Source of the DNA: Buddleja alternifolia
Lineage: Eukaryota; Streptophyta; Magnoliopsida; Lamiales; Scrophulariaceae
DNA length: 64,000 bases
Direction of reading: 5' to 3'
Assembly (NCBI GenBank): GCA_019426215.1
Contig: CM033399.1
Location: forward strand, 37,544,729-37,608,728
Shown: positions 10,861 to 22,662 of the stretch, in pieces
Layout: every line of letters starts with the position of its first letter
Numbering within the stretch: the first letter of the stretch is position 1
Position numbers and translations under genes: made by a program
The notes under the pieces: model-generated
Told to the model about the DNA's origin: nothing
Databases searched by the model: none
The model's input: the letters and a program-made list of their open reading frames with translations, nothing else

Positions 10861-13800
10861 CATGTTCCATTTATTAATTTTATTAATCCTGATTCATTAC
10901 AATATTCTAAATTAATTCCAATCAACGCAAATAATGTAATCATCACCGAATATCAAAAATCAAACATATATTTGAAAATCTATGAAAACAAGCAAATCAT
11001 TCACTATTTCACTCAAATAAATCTTATAATTCAATCAAAAGGTTAACAAATGTAAGCTACTAAATCATTCATCCAACTAATGTAATCTCACTAATTCTTC
11101 ATCTAAAATGCAACGATCTCGCTCTCGTCCACGTTGTGCATCCCGCTTGCGTCTTACTCCTCACCCTAAAATGAGGAAAGACACATTTTAGATTGACGTA
11201 TAAATGAAAAAATCTCTAATGCCTAAACAAGATATGAGAAAAACATTAGACAGTACCAATGAAGTACATTCCATTGACACTAATTACATGCTCCCACCAT
11301 TGGCACATGCAAAGAACTTATAAGAACTGTGACTTGCTATTGAAATCTTAAATTAATAGAAAAAGATAAAAATAGCTTACATGTTTGAATGGGTTTACTA
11401 GTGAGACCAAGTTTTGATCATTTCAAGCAACTCGACTGCACTGATCACCTACAATGTATAAAAGAAGGTCAATATATATGTTAAATGGAACAAATGAACA
11501 TAAAGTAAACATATTTTGCATCCAAATAATGTCAAGCAACGATGAAGGAATCATCTTGCTGAACCATCTTAGCTTTCCTCTTATGCATATTAAACATAAT
11601 TCATTTTTCTCCAATAGTGTATGGTTAAAGTCTTTGTATTATGAACTAAACCACATATTAGAAGACAAAGCATTGAGAAATTCAAGTGTGTAACTAAACC
11701 AAGATAAGAAACCAAATTTATAGAACTATTCTCTAAGATCACCCCCAAAAGAATTTAAGGGGCATCAAGTGGTTTGTTCTTTGTTCAATGATGGACTGAC
11801 TTTCTATCCAGTTACAGAAACAACATAAGAAGATAACATCATCACAAAAAATGAAAATAATAGGAAAAAAAAAAGCTGACTTAGAAGATGAGTACTGTTT
11901 CACTATTGCCTCTAAGTTTTATTCTCTAGCCATGGAATATAAAATGTTTATGTTTCTTGTGATCAATCAACATCAGGTGATAGTTAAAATAGAGATGACG
12001 AATCACATGTTAAGAAATTCATATTCAAACTCTTACCACATGTATGGATTAAAAGCCGTAAAATGCAGATCCAACACAAATAACCTGCTGAAATTAATCT
12101 TCGTATAAGGATTAAAAGTTTTCTACATACAGACATAAAGGTTGTGCTATAACTAATTCTTGCCATAAACTTTCAACCACTAGCTTCCTCTAGCACAGGA
12201 ACCCGATTTCAAATCTACTTGATCATGGATCTTGGGTGCAAAAGAAGAGAGTAATTCATTGTTATTTTGAACTTGAAGACACATCTTATTTGCTTAATTA
12301 TACTCTATGTACTCTACTTAACCATAATCGTGTAATAGTAAGAATAGAAATTAAAATTATAAAGGGTTCAAAAAGGGACTAGATCTCACATTATACTGAA
12401 TCACCCCAGTCTGATTTTTCTAACAAGCATAACACATGATACTAGAAAAGTCCCCCAAATCATAATTCATATGCCAAAAAAATGAACCGGAGTGTCTGTG
12501 AGTAAGAAACAGAGTGTCTTCTTACTTCAAATAGGGGACACACTTCTAGTTTCAAGTCATGTCAAGTAATGTAATTTTGTTTCAATAGCTTTAGAGTAGC
12601 TCTTGCAATGTTGAAATATCAGAATCTTGCAAATCAGAGAACTGTAGGAAAATAATTTCTCAATTAAAATTCATCTAGCTACTGCATAAATCTTTACCGT
12701 AAAACATCACCTGGGGACTTTTCCAGTTGTGTTAGACAATCTGTTCATTTGATTATGCAAATATTATGAAGAATATGAAAATGTTAACCATCCTCAAATA
12801 ATACAAAAAATAAAATTAACCTGGTTATAGAGTTCCTCGGCTTCCCTCGTGCTAGATACATTGTGGCAGAATTAAAGATTGTCCTAAGCAATTTCACTAA
12901 ACCTGGCTATATGGCAACATTCCACATATCTTCAATTTAAGATACCAAACAGGAAAAATCCCATCATCCTACTTCCACCAGCAATCCCCTTGTTAAATTT
13001 ATGAAATAAATTTATTAACCTATATTATGATAATATAAAAGTTAGAAAACCCATTTAACTAACTAATTAATCGATAACTAATCAAACTTTATAAGATAGA
13101 ATTATTATGAATATCCAGATTTACGACAGAAAAAAAAAATTGCTAATACATACATAGAGGAACACCTCATCGAACATAGAGAACACAATACCTGGACAAA
13201 AATGCGGGCTTCCAAATCTAACACTCCTCCTTTTGGTTGGATTGTCACTCTGTTGTTGACGTTTTCCTCCCATTGGAAACACGATGAAGAGAAAGCCATT
13301 AGGAGGGAGGAGGAGGAGAAGACGGTAGGGCATGATTTTTGGGGTTGAATGCTTTAGGGATTTGTTTAATGGAGTAATAAATTCTTTTGAGTCAAAAAAG
13401 AACTAAAGTTTGGAACTAAAAGTTGAGCGCGCCACATTTTTCAGCAACTTCTTGTTTAAATAAAAAGTTGAGCGCTAATATGGTTGGTGGGAAGGATTGT
13501 TGGATCTTTGATTGGGTCATGGGGCATTAACCCCTTTTTTTTTTCGAAAATTAATTTGAAAACTTTTCTCCCCTCCTTTTTTTGGGTATGGCTGCCTCAA
13601 GTTAATTGAATATTTATTTCTATCTCATATAGTATATAAATAAAATTTCAGCACATTTTGACAACAAAGTTGATTTAATGTAATGGCAGGTATCTTATGT
13701 GAGCTTGAGAGAGGTTAAGTGTTCCAATTTTGATAAGCATTTTTTTTTTTTACTTTATTCTTATTTTTAATTTAATATTTATTTTCATCTCAAATATACA

Positions 13801-14040
13801 TGAAAAACATACACTAATTTTTTTATATATTAAATAATTTAAATTATTTTTCTCGCGGATATATTAAAAAATTAGACAATTCCTTTAACTCCATCATATA
13901 TTAAATAGTTAACATGTTCAAATCTCTTATCATAACCAATTAAAGAAGAAAAAAACAAGATAAATGCATTAAGCCTCAGATTTTTACAAAAAAAATCACA
14001 AATTCATCTTAATTTAGGTATAACTCCTCACTTTATATGG
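10861..14040. other. Interior of the CACTA element, no recognised gene
   Basis: AT-rich DNA. A slightly more gene-like patch lies on the minus strand at about 13100-13340: an ATG near 13333 opens a 70-codon frame with GGKRQQQSDNPTKRR, then a possible intron. It could be the 5' end of a captured gene fragment or of a decayed transposon gene. I do not recognise it. Confidence 0.4.
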
Positions 14041-14044
14041 GCTT

Positions 14045-14090
14045 TAGGTTAGTTTAGGGTATAGGGTTTGTTTAGGGTTTAGGGTAGGGG
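14045..14090. repeat. Short telomere-like TTTAGGG cluster
   Basis: Several degenerate copies of the plant telomere heptamer (TTTAGGG, with spacing changes). It is too short and irregular to be a telomere; at most an interstitial telomere-like tract. Confidence 0.5.
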
Positions 14091-14204
14091 TGGGCATCAA
14101 GTCGAACCGATTCGATAATTTTCGAGTTCGAGTCGAACCTAATAAGACTTGGTTGAAAATACTTGTTTGTAGGCTCGTGAGCCTCGATAATAATAATTTT
14201 TGTT

Positions 14205-14960
14205 CATTTAGTTATAATTTTACACCATTTTTAGTACATATATTACCATGTGGGCTAATGGTATGAAATCCTTTATGGGTAAATGGAGGTCACAGGTTCG
14301 ATTCCTGGTGATGTAATAGATTTTTTTTTTAGTTTCTTAGTGAAATAAATAAGATGTTTTTAATTTTACACCAACATTAGTACATAGATTATCATGTGTC
14401 AATGGTATTCAGTTCCTTATATGTAATAGGAGGTCACAGGTTCGATTTTGGAGTTTGAATCAATCTTTTTAGTTTTTGAATTAAGCAAATAAGTAATTTT
14501 TTAATTAAACAAATAAGACTTGTGTATTACACACAAGCATTTATAAACAAATTACCTAGTAGTCCAGTGGTAAGCAATTCTTAATAGATAAATGGAGGTC
14601 ATAGGTTCGACTCATATTGAGTGTTGTAATGGATTTTTTTAGTTTTTTAACGAAATAAAATAAGAACTAATTATTAATTCTACACCTACACTAGTACATA
14701 TATATATTATCATGTGGTCCAATGGTATTCAGTTTCTTATATGTAATTGGAGGTCAAGTTCGATTCTTGGAGTTTGAATAAATTTTTTTGGTTTTCTAAT
14801 TAAGCAAATAAGTAATCTTTTAAATAAACAAATAAGACTTATGTATTATATTACACAAACATTTGTAAACAAATTACTTTGTAGTCCAATGTATAAAATA
14901 ACAATATTCATATGGGTGGTTGTGAGTTCAAGCTCTTAAACACACAAATATTTTCTCATC
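14205..14960 (+). repeat. Array of five tRNA-like (SINE-head) modules
   Basis: Modules start near 14245, 14390, 14557, 14712 and 14883. Each has an A-box-like stretch (GGGCTAATGGTA, TAGTCCAGTGGTAAG, TGGTCCAATGGTA), about 30-35 nt, then GGAGGTCA and in most cases a B-box-like GTTCGATTC. The first B box, GGTTCGATTCC, is a textbook match. Modules 2 and 4 are close relatives, as are their AT-rich spacers (TTAAGCAAATAAGTAAT, AAATAAGACTTATGTATT). This suggests that a two-module unit was duplicated. None folds into a clearly intact tRNA. Confidence 0.6.
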
Positions 14961-14984
14961 CCATTATTTTTTAATTCAATTTAT

Positions 14985-15410
14985 TCCGTCTCTAATTCTG
15001 TTTCAGATCTGTCGCTGATTCCATCTTTGAAAATTAGACAAAATGTCGTATCGATTTCCGTAGTTGATATCTCTGATTGCTACAGAAACCAAATTTGTAT
15101 TCCTGTCTCTAAATCTGTCTTAAATATGAAAACTGAGACGGAAAATATCCGTCTCTAAAATAGATAAATTACATAACCAAATTAGCGATGGATTTAGCGA
15201 TGCACATCTTTAAGTCTCTAAATCCGTCGCTGAAGCCGTCTCTGTTTAGCACTAACTTTCCTCATTGGGAATTCATTTAAAAATTTGAGACGGATTTGAA
15301 AATTTGTCGGTAATCCGTCTCTAATTTGCTACGGAATCTATTTCGATGGTTGAATCCGTCTCTGATTTGCCACGAATTTTGTCCCGTCTTTGATTTTTTG
15401 TTGCTGAAAT
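14985..15410. repeat. Right subterminal repeats of the CACTA element
   Basis: Further copies of CCGTCTCTAA(ATC) and GTCTCTGATT, in the same form as on the left side. Confidence 0.8.
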
Positions 15411-15427
15411 CCTATTTTCTTGTAGTG

Positions 15428-16490
15428 CTAGATATAAAATGAGATATGTAATAAAACAATATTTTGCAATAAAAGATCCGAACGGTTCAATTCATACAAT
15501 ACATCAAGGTTCAAATTTTATTTTCTTTTCCACCGAAACATCTGAAAAGTTTCCGTTTTTCAGTTTATGGAAAAGAAATCATGAAGTAGATTCGAAATTA
15601 CTTTGTTTTTTAAGAAACTTTCAATATTTCCATGGTTTCCACGTAAACTTTCAATGTTTATATGGTTTCTATGGAAACCATGAAAACATTAAAAATTACA
15701 TAACTCCTTTTCAAAAAGAGTTGTTGCACTATTGCCCAAGATAACTGAATTCTCAAATCTCTGAATTTTAGGTAAAAGAAAATTAGAAAAAGGGGAAGGA
15801 AAAAGTAATTAATCTAACAATCTACCAAATTAAGTCCTAAAAAGAATCAAACAAGCCTCTTATATAATCAACCATATCATACGAAAACTTTGTTTATCTG
15901 TAAATACACACACAACATACCAGAAAGAATTAAAGATATTGGAGATGACTATTTTCCTTATGACCTTGGAGATGATAGTGATTATGATAATATGTGTTAC
16001 TTGAACAAATGAAGGAATGTGTGAATAAAGATGATGGAGCTTTTTCATAAGAATATCGTTCTCGAACTAGTCAACCAAATATTTATTTCACGAAGAAATA
16101 ATTTTTTTATCATTCAATTCATGGTGACTCGATCAAAATGTGAATATCACACTTATGTTTTTTAGTAATTTGTAGATGTGTTTGAAATCATAGTATCGTT
16201 GATATTAATATTCTTTTGGCAATAACACTACTAAAATTTAATATTTCACAATTTAAGTTACTAGAACTTTCGATTATATGCTAGATAAATGCTAAATTTG
16301 AATCCAACATTAGCACTTTTTATGTTAGTGAAATTTGATCGATTAAATATTGACTTTTTTGCTAATGAAAAAAGGGAGCAACTCTCATTTTTTTCTTTTT
16401 CACTATTCCTCTCGTGTTTCTAGCATTTTGCAAGTTTTCTCTGACGTTTTCGAAACATTTCCGATATATTTCTAATATTTAACAACCCCA
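15428..16490. other. AT-rich flank of the CACTA element
   Basis: The first ~80 bp match 17140-17210. The rest (about 15510-16520) is absent from that copy. No gene is seen. A 101-codon frame at 15439-15744 has no recognisable content. Confidence 0.5.
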
Positions 16491-16499
16491 AACTTAGAT

Positions 16500-17690
16500 T
16501 CGAAATGAAATTTTAATCCTTGCAATACATTGCTCTAGTAAAAATTGCAATAGAAGATCTCATTTGGAAGGTTCTAATTTGTTTCATTAATATCTGTGAG
16601 TGTCTTATATAATTTTATTGCATACTGATCGCCGGAGGAATTCATTATTTCAAGTTGTGGTAGTTTTTAATAGAAGAAATTAAGGGTATTTCAATTTAGT
16701 AATTTTTATGCTTTATTGTGATTTAGGAGTCTAATCCGGTCGAGTCGATAAGTTGTTATTCAAACTTGTTGGAAATAATATCGAGTTTGAGCATTTATGT
16801 TGTCTGATTATTGTTAATCGAGTTAAACAAGAGTCGAACTCGAATATATTGATTCTTTTGTACATGTTTGATTATTTTTGACTAATCGAGTCGAACGTCA
16901 AACCTATCGAATACACAAATTATTGTTCAAACTTGGTTTTATATGTTAACAAATCAAACTCTCAGTCTTATCACTGGGCTAAGACATCATGGACTTTCCT
17001 GCTATGAATTTAGACCTTTTGGATCAGACTTTCTATACTCTATTTTAAAATGATATATCATTTTATAAGGTAGATACAATTTGTAATTTACAGTCTATAA
17101 TATTTATACTTTTTAATAACTTTTTACAATTAAAGTCTATATACAAAATGAAATATCTAATAAAACAATATTTTGCAGTAAGAGATCCGAACTGTTCAAT
17201 TCATACGATACATTGCACTAGTAGAAATTGCAATAGAAGATCTCATTTGGAAGGTTCTAATTTGTTTCATTTACATCTTTGAGTGTCTTAGATAATTTTA
17301 TTGCATACCGAGCACCGGGGGAACTCATTATTTCAAGTTAAGGTAGTTTTTAATCAAAGAAATTAAGGGTATTTCAATTTAGTAATTGTTATACTTTATT
17401 GTGATTCAAAGGTGTAAACGAGTTGTGTGGAGTTGATAAGTTCTTATTCAAATTTGTTAGAAATAATATCGAGTTCGAGCATTTATGTGGTCTAATTGTT
17501 AATTGAGTTGAACACGAATTGAAGTCGAATACATTGATTCTTTTGTAAATGTTTGATTATTTTTGACTAATGGAGATGAGCGTCAAACTTATCAAATACA
17601 CAAATTATTGTTCAAATTTTATTTAATATATTAATAAATCGAGCTCTAAAGAACTTTTCTCTAACGAACTCGAGTTGATAATCGAGTAGT
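16500..17690. repeat. Imperfect tandem copies of the CACTA flank
   Basis: About 16520-16960 matches 17205-17650 (ATTGCAATAGAAGATCTC, GAAATTAAGGGTATTTCAAT, TAAATTGTTGATTATTTTTGAC-type blocks). About 16965-17205 matches 10235-10392 joined directly to 15428-15505. The second copy therefore has the flank without the CACTA element. It also lacks about 1 kb between two CAATACAT-like words (near 15497 and 16523). Confidence 0.75.
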
Positions 17691-17791
17691 AATCTAGCAT
17701 TGATACTAGTGTAGAGATTACTAAACGTGGGAGCAAGCATTTAGGGTTTATAGCCTTTCCTACTCTCTCTTCTTGTGCGGAAAACCAGACC

Positions 17792-20362
17792 ATGAAATCT
17801 TTGGTCCCTTCTTCTTCAATTCATCGAAGAATTTTCATTCCATTAATCCCTCACAAACCTTTATCATCTGTATCCTCTTCTCCTTCTTCTTCAATAGACG
17901 AAATCACCAATACACCCCTCCCAAACTCTGATTCAGTTGAATCAAACGCATCCCCACAACCCCAAAACTCAATCAAGATCCCAACTTTTCAAAAACCCAT
18001 TTCAGAAAACACGGGATTAAGCCAAAACGACGTCGTGGACACCCTTTTAGGTCACAGAAACGACCCTCTGTCAGCTCTTCAGTACTTCAAATGGGTGGAG
18101 AAGCAGCCTGGTTTTATACGTGAAATTGGGGATTCTTTCTGTGTGTTGCTTCACATTCTCGTAAGTTCCGAAAATCATTGCAATGTAGCTCGGAATTTGA
18201 TTAATAATTACTTGTCTAGTGATTCAGCTCCTTTGGGTATTATGCTTGTTGATCACTTGATTAATTGTTCTGAAAAATTTGGGTTTGGGTTGAACCCTTG
18301 CGTTTTTAATTATTTGTTGAATGGATATGTTAGAGCTCGTCGATATAAAGATGCGATAGATTGTTACTATGCATTGGTTTATAGGGACATAATGCCTTTT
18401 GTCCTGATTTTGAATGGTTTGTTGAGTTCGTTGGTTAGGGCGAATCTGATTGACGAGGCGCGTGGCGTGTTTGAGGACGTTGGTTTAAAGAAAATTAGTT
18501 ATGACTGTGCCACGGTGTACACGATGATGTGTGCCAGCCTGAGAGAGGGTAAGGCGGAAGAGGCTGAGAAATACTTTGTGGAGGCGAAGAATAGTGGGGT
18601 GGAGCTTGATCCTCCTGTTTATTGGACTGCAGTTCGGGTTGCGTGTATGAAACTGGAAATGAATGCTGCGTGCGACTTGTTGAGTGAGATGAAGGAGAGG
18701 GGTTGGGTTCCTCCAGAGGGTACATTTACGCATGTAATTTGTACGTGTGTGAAACAGAGGAATATGATTGAGGCGTTAAGGCTGAAGGATGAGATGATTA
18801 GCAGTGGATATTCCGTGAATTTGGTGGTTGCTACTAGCTTGATGAAGGGTTATTATCAGAAGGGTGATTTGCGTAGCGCTTTGGAATTGTTTGATAAGAT
18901 TGTTGAAGATGGACTTACTCCGAATAAGGTCACTTATGCAGTGCTGATAGAAGGATGCTGTATAAATAAAAACATGGTGAAAGCGAGAGAGCTGTATATC
19001 CAAATGAAATCTGCTGGTATCCAACCCACTGTTTATATTGTTAATTCATTAATTAGAGGGTATTTGCAAAGTCAATTGACAGGTGAGGCGATCGAGCAAT
19101 TTGATGATGCTGTTAAGGCTGGGATTGCTAATGTTTTCACTTACAATACTTTAATATCCTGGTTCTGTGAAAAGGGTAGGGTAGATGATGCTTCTAGAAT
19201 ATGGGATAAGATGATTGATCAGCAAGTGGAACCGACTGTGGTTTCGTATAATAATATGATATTAGGGAACTGCAGAAAAGGGAATATGGATGTGGCATTA
19301 GACTTACTTTCTGAAATGACAGTAAAAAATTTAAAAGCGAATGTTTTCACATACAGTATATTGGTTGATGGATATTTCAAAAAGGGTGAAACTGAAAAAG
19401 CCATTGGAATGTTTGACCGTATGGTGAGCTTGGGTATTGCCCCAACTGATGTCACCGTTAATACAGTAATCAGTGGACTATGCAAAGTTGGTCAAACCAT
19501 TGTAGCAAAAGATAGAATGGAAAAGTTTGTGGCGAAGGGTTTTACTCCCATTTGCATGACTTATAATAGCCTTATTGACGGCTTTATAAAGGAAGGTGAT
19601 ATTGACTCTGCGTTAACTGTTTATGACGAGTTGTGTGAAACAGGACTTTCTCCCAATGTTGTTACTTATACCACTTTGATTGATGGGTTTTGTAAAAGAG
19701 AAAATATCGATCTTGCGTTAAAGATGCATAGCGAGATGCGTGCAAAAGGCATCAAAATGGATGTAACTGCATATAATACCTTAATTGATGCTTTTTGCAA
19801 AAGAAGTGATATGACAAGTGCTAGTGAACTATTTGATGAAATAGCAGAAGTTGGTTTATCTCCAACTGCACCTGTTTACAACACGATGATTGGTGGCTTT
19901 AGAAAGCTATATAATATGGAATCAGCTCTTGATTTGTACAAAAGAATGAAGAATGAGGGGATTGGATGTGATTTGGCTACTTATACCACTTTGATTGATG
20001 GGCTGCTAAAAGTTGGCAATATATTGCTTGCTTCGGATTTGTACCAGGAGATGCTTGCGAAGGATATATTGCCAGATGTGGTTACATACTCTGTTTTAGT
20101 ACGTGGTCTTTGTAATAAAGGACAAGTGGAAAATGCTCGAAAAATCCTCGAAGAGATGGTTAAAAAGAGTATAACTCCTAATGTACTTATCTACAATACT
20201 TTAATTGCTGGATATTTCAGGGAGGGTAATTTGAAAGAGGCGTTTAGGTTGCATGATGAAATGCTTGATAGAGGTCTTTCACCAGACGATATGACTTATG
20301 ACATTCTTGTAAGTGGGAAATTTAAAGAGAATATATCGCACATGGGAGCTCTGAGTGTATGA
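17792..20362 (+). CDS. P-class pentatricopeptide repeat (PPR) protein
   Basis: Intronless gene of 856 aa, typical of plant PPR genes. The first ~75 residues are Ser/Pro-rich with few acids (MKSLVPSSSIHRRIFIPL), in keeping with an organelle-targeting peptide, probably mitochondrial. From about residue 165 to 850 it is a nearly unbroken run of 35-residue repeats with helix-pair words such as TYNTLISWFCEKGRVDDA, TYTTLIDGFCKRENIDLA and NVLIYNTLIAGYFREGNL. No E, DYW or SMR domain follows, so it is a pure P-class protein. Such proteins bind organelle RNA for processing, stability or translation. The target cannot be read here without scoring residues 5 and 35 of each repeat. The wording recalls the Arabidopsis At3g54980 group; I hold that loosely. 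Its downstream flank is duplicated at 36.4 kb. Confidence 0.95.
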   Translation: MKSLVPSSSIHRRIFIPLIPHKPLSSVSSSPSSSIDEITNTPLPNSDSVESNASPQPQNSIKIPTFQKPISENTGLSQNDVVDTLLGHRNDPLSALQYFKWVEKQPGFIREIGDSFCVLLHILVSSENHCNVARNLINNYLSSDSAPLGIMLVDHLINCSEKFGFGLNPCVFNYLLNGYVRARRYKDAIDCYYALVYRDIMPFVLILNGLLSSLVRANLIDEARGVFEDVGLKKISYDCATVYTMMCASLREGKAEEAEKYFVEAKNSGVELDPPVYWTAVRVACMKLEMNAACDLLSEMKERGWVPPEGTFTHVICTCVKQRNMIEALRLKDEMISSGYSVNLVVATSLMKGYYQKGDLRSALELFDKIVEDGLTPNKVTYAVLIEGCCINKNMVKARELYIQMKSAGIQPTVYIVNSLIRGYLQSQLTGEAIEQFDDAVKAGIANVFTYNTLISWFCEKGRVDDASRIWDKMIDQQVEPTVVSYNNMILGNCRKGNMDVALDLLSEMTVKNLKANVFTYSILVDGYFKKGETEKAIGMFDRMVSLGIAPTDVTVNTVISGLCKVGQTIVAKDRMEKFVAKGFTPICMTYNSLIDGFIKEGDIDSALTVYDELCETGLSPNVVTYTTLIDGFCKRENIDLALKMHSEMRAKGIKMDVTAYNTLIDAFCKRSDMTSASELFDEIAEVGLSPTAPVYNTMIGGFRKLYNMESALDLYKRMKNEGIGCDLATYTTLIDGLLKVGNILLASDLYQEMLAKDILPDVVTYSVLVRGLCNKGQVENARKILEEMVKKSITPNVLIYNTLIAGYFREGNLKEAFRLHDEMLDRGLSPDDMTYDILVSGKFKENISHMGALSV

Positions 20363-20503
20363 TTCATCACCTTGGCGTCATTGACAATCGACTCTTTGCC
20401 GCTCCAAAGGAGAGAAATTCCATTATAAGGACTTCAAAGTGAAGTGATCATCTTAGGTGGAAGGTAATCTCATTAATCTTAATTATTGTTAGTTTTGACT
20501 TCA

Positions 20504-21518
20504 ATATTTATATCTATTCACAGCAAAACCTTGATTGTTATACAAATTTTTTAGCCACGAGGCGTTATTCTCGAAGCAGGCTGGAAACGTGATGAGAAGT
20601 AAAGGTGAATAAAACAGAGGAACCCTGGATTGAATTTCTGCAAATACATCGACATCTGAGAACCTTTCAGGTCCTGAAATTGGAAAAATTGAATCTGCGC
20701 TATACAAAATATGTTGATCTTCTGCATGAGATGAAAGATTTGCTCAACACTTGGAGCCTTGGCTTTCTTTGTTGTTAGGGAACTTGTGCTATTAGTGCAA
20801 CTCTTATGTTCTTTAGTTTTGTATGTACAGTTACATTAGAAAAATGATCAATGTCATATATTATCGGTTTTTCACCTTCCCTTGATTTGAAAAGAGATTA
20901 GTAATTTAATTGATTTTGATGGATTTAATATATGAATACTAATAAAGGAGAGGTGAAAGAATAGTGGTATAAATTTAATTTATTCTTCTAAATCGTCTTT
21001 AATTCTAGACATTAAGATTTCTTTTACTACTATGTATTTTAGTCAAGCGAAGGACGGTCAATTGATATTTAATTTGCTCAATTAGTAAATGAATTTGCAT
21101 TGAGTTACATTATAACATAAGTTAACAATCATGATGTAGAGTTAGAGTTGATATTTTAAAATAACGTAAGGGAGTTGATATTAGTACTCTATAAAATGTT
21201 AATGACACTCCATCTTAATATTTTTTAATGCAATAGACAAAATTGCCCATGGATTTATGAGAAAATATAATATTATCTTATGACAAATACTGTAAAATGA
21301 ATTTTTTTTATCTTTTATATATTTTTGTTGTTTTATTTAGATTTGATGTTAAATTTATCATTTACAAATTGATAATTGATTGTTTCATTGTAAGGATATT
21401 CTGAAGTTGAAGAAAATATTTAACAATAAAAGTGGGCCAAATTCACAAAGAATCCAAATTCTTATAATTCGTATAAGACCGCAACTTTCAAGTCTAATTT
21501 GATAGGGATTGGTAAATC
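20504..21518 (+). repeat. PPR downstream flank, copy 1 of a segmental duplication
   Basis: Near-identical to 36368-37451 for about 1 kb (for example TTTTTTAGCCACGAG, TTATTCTCGAAGCAGGCTG, TGTATGTACAGTTACATTAG). The match resumes briefly at 21846-21890 / 37899-37947. No coding content; it probably includes the PPR 3'UTR. Confidence 0.85.
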
Positions 21519-21674
21519 AGTTTTGGTCTACTGTGCATACATTTCTCCAACATGAATTTTTGTATTTTCACATTTTTTTTCTTTCTAAAATTATTCTATG
21601 TGGCTAATCCAAAACACGAAAAAAAAAGAAAGGAAAAGAACACCCCCCAAAAAAGTTCAAATAAAAGCTCGAGT

Positions 21675-21860
21675 GAGATCCAAAACTTGTTAGTGTAGTG
21701 GTATTCACCTCATAATTTATGTGAGAGGTCCTTATTTTGAAATTCATTCTACCATAAGTTGTGATTTTTCTATCCTTTATGAAGTTAGATAGAATATTTA
21801 TGACTCAAGATTATAATTATCAACCCGAAAAAAATATTACGGTACAATTGATTTTTCTTT
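21675..21860 (+). mobile_element. Possible tRNA-type SINE fragment
   Basis: An A-box-like TTAGTGTAGTGGTATTC is followed by GTGAGAGGTCC and a weak B-box position (TTTTGAAATTC). The tail is AT-rich. The B box is poor, so this is tentative. Confidence 0.3.
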
Positions 21861-22544
21861 TTTTAAAGTTGCCATTATGTTTTCACGGGCCACCCACATG
21901 ACTTGTTAAATATATATTATTATTTTTTTATAAGTGACTTGCCAATTTATGAGTTTAGAAAAACTGAAAGATTATTAATATGATCATGAAATATAGTTAA
22001 TTAATAAAGAAATCGAAGAGGGTGCAAACAGTAGTCATATTGAAAACTCAATTCAGTTACGTTGACATCGACTTTGTCAAAACAACTGACGCAAGTTTAA
22101 GCAGTTGTCGCCCTGATTTTCTTGTTTCAAATTCGTTATGCTTTACTTTTCATAATCACATTGCGGGTAAAAATTGCAATATTCATACACTTTGTTAGTG
22201 TGTACGTTTTTTTAGTATTTTAAGTTGGTCCACTGACAATTTGGGTACATTAATTTGCAAAAATCGGCAATTTTGTACAAATTGCACCGGAAAATTGAAT
22301 TTGACCAGAAAATTTGGGAATTCTGACTGAAATTGGGGATTTTAATTGAAATTTGAGGATTTTGATTGAAATTGGGGGAGATTATGACTGAAATTTGAGA
22401 TTTTAATTGATTTTAATTTAAATTTGGATTTTTGTTTAAATATATACTAAAAAAAATTATTATTTCATACAAAAAAAAAAAAAAACCACCCCACCCCACC
22501 CCCAACCCTTGCATCAAGTTTCAACACCTCCCCCCCGGTGTGTT

Positions 22545-22662
22545 CATGTGTGTATATATATGTGTGTGTATATATATAATTAAAAGAAAATATATTTATA
22601 TATATGTGTGTGTATATATATATATGTGACTGTGTGTTTGTGTGTATGTGTGTATATATGCG
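22545..22662. repeat. Compound TG/TA microsatellite
   Basis: Alternating TGTGTG and TATATA runs. It resumes after the nested MITE at about 23108-23150, showing that the MITE inserted into it. Confidence 0.9.

Larger units (their letters stand above)
10394..15427. mobile_element. CACTA (CMC/En-Spm) transposon, complete and non-autonomous
   Basis: Perfect terminal inverted repeats: CACTACAAGAAAATAGG at 10394 and its reverse complement CCTATTTTCTTGTAGTG ending at 15427. A 3-bp target duplication CTA lies at 10391-10393 and 15428-15430, as expected for CACTA elements. Both ends carry many copies of a subterminal repeat based on CCGTCTCTAAATC. The interior shows no transposase (no TNP2- or TNPA-like ORF), so it would depend on enzymes made elsewhere. 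A paralogous flank at about 16.96-17.2 kb has the same surrounding sequence without the element. Confidence 0.93.

Noticed and set aside
14045..14090. Telomere or old chromosome fusion site
   Set aside because: Only a handful of irregular TTTAGGG words; far too short and imperfect.
14240..14960. Functional tRNA genes
   Set aside because: A- and B-box-like words are present, but I could not build an acceptor stem and anticodon arm for any module.
14205..14960. CRISPR array
   Set aside because: The spacing looks regular, but the repeats are diverged tRNA-like modules in a plant transposon.
18485..19485. Minus-strand frames opposite the PPR gene
   Set aside because: Shadows of the PPR coding sequence. 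They carry no domain, and the plus frame is 856 codons with clear PPR repeats.
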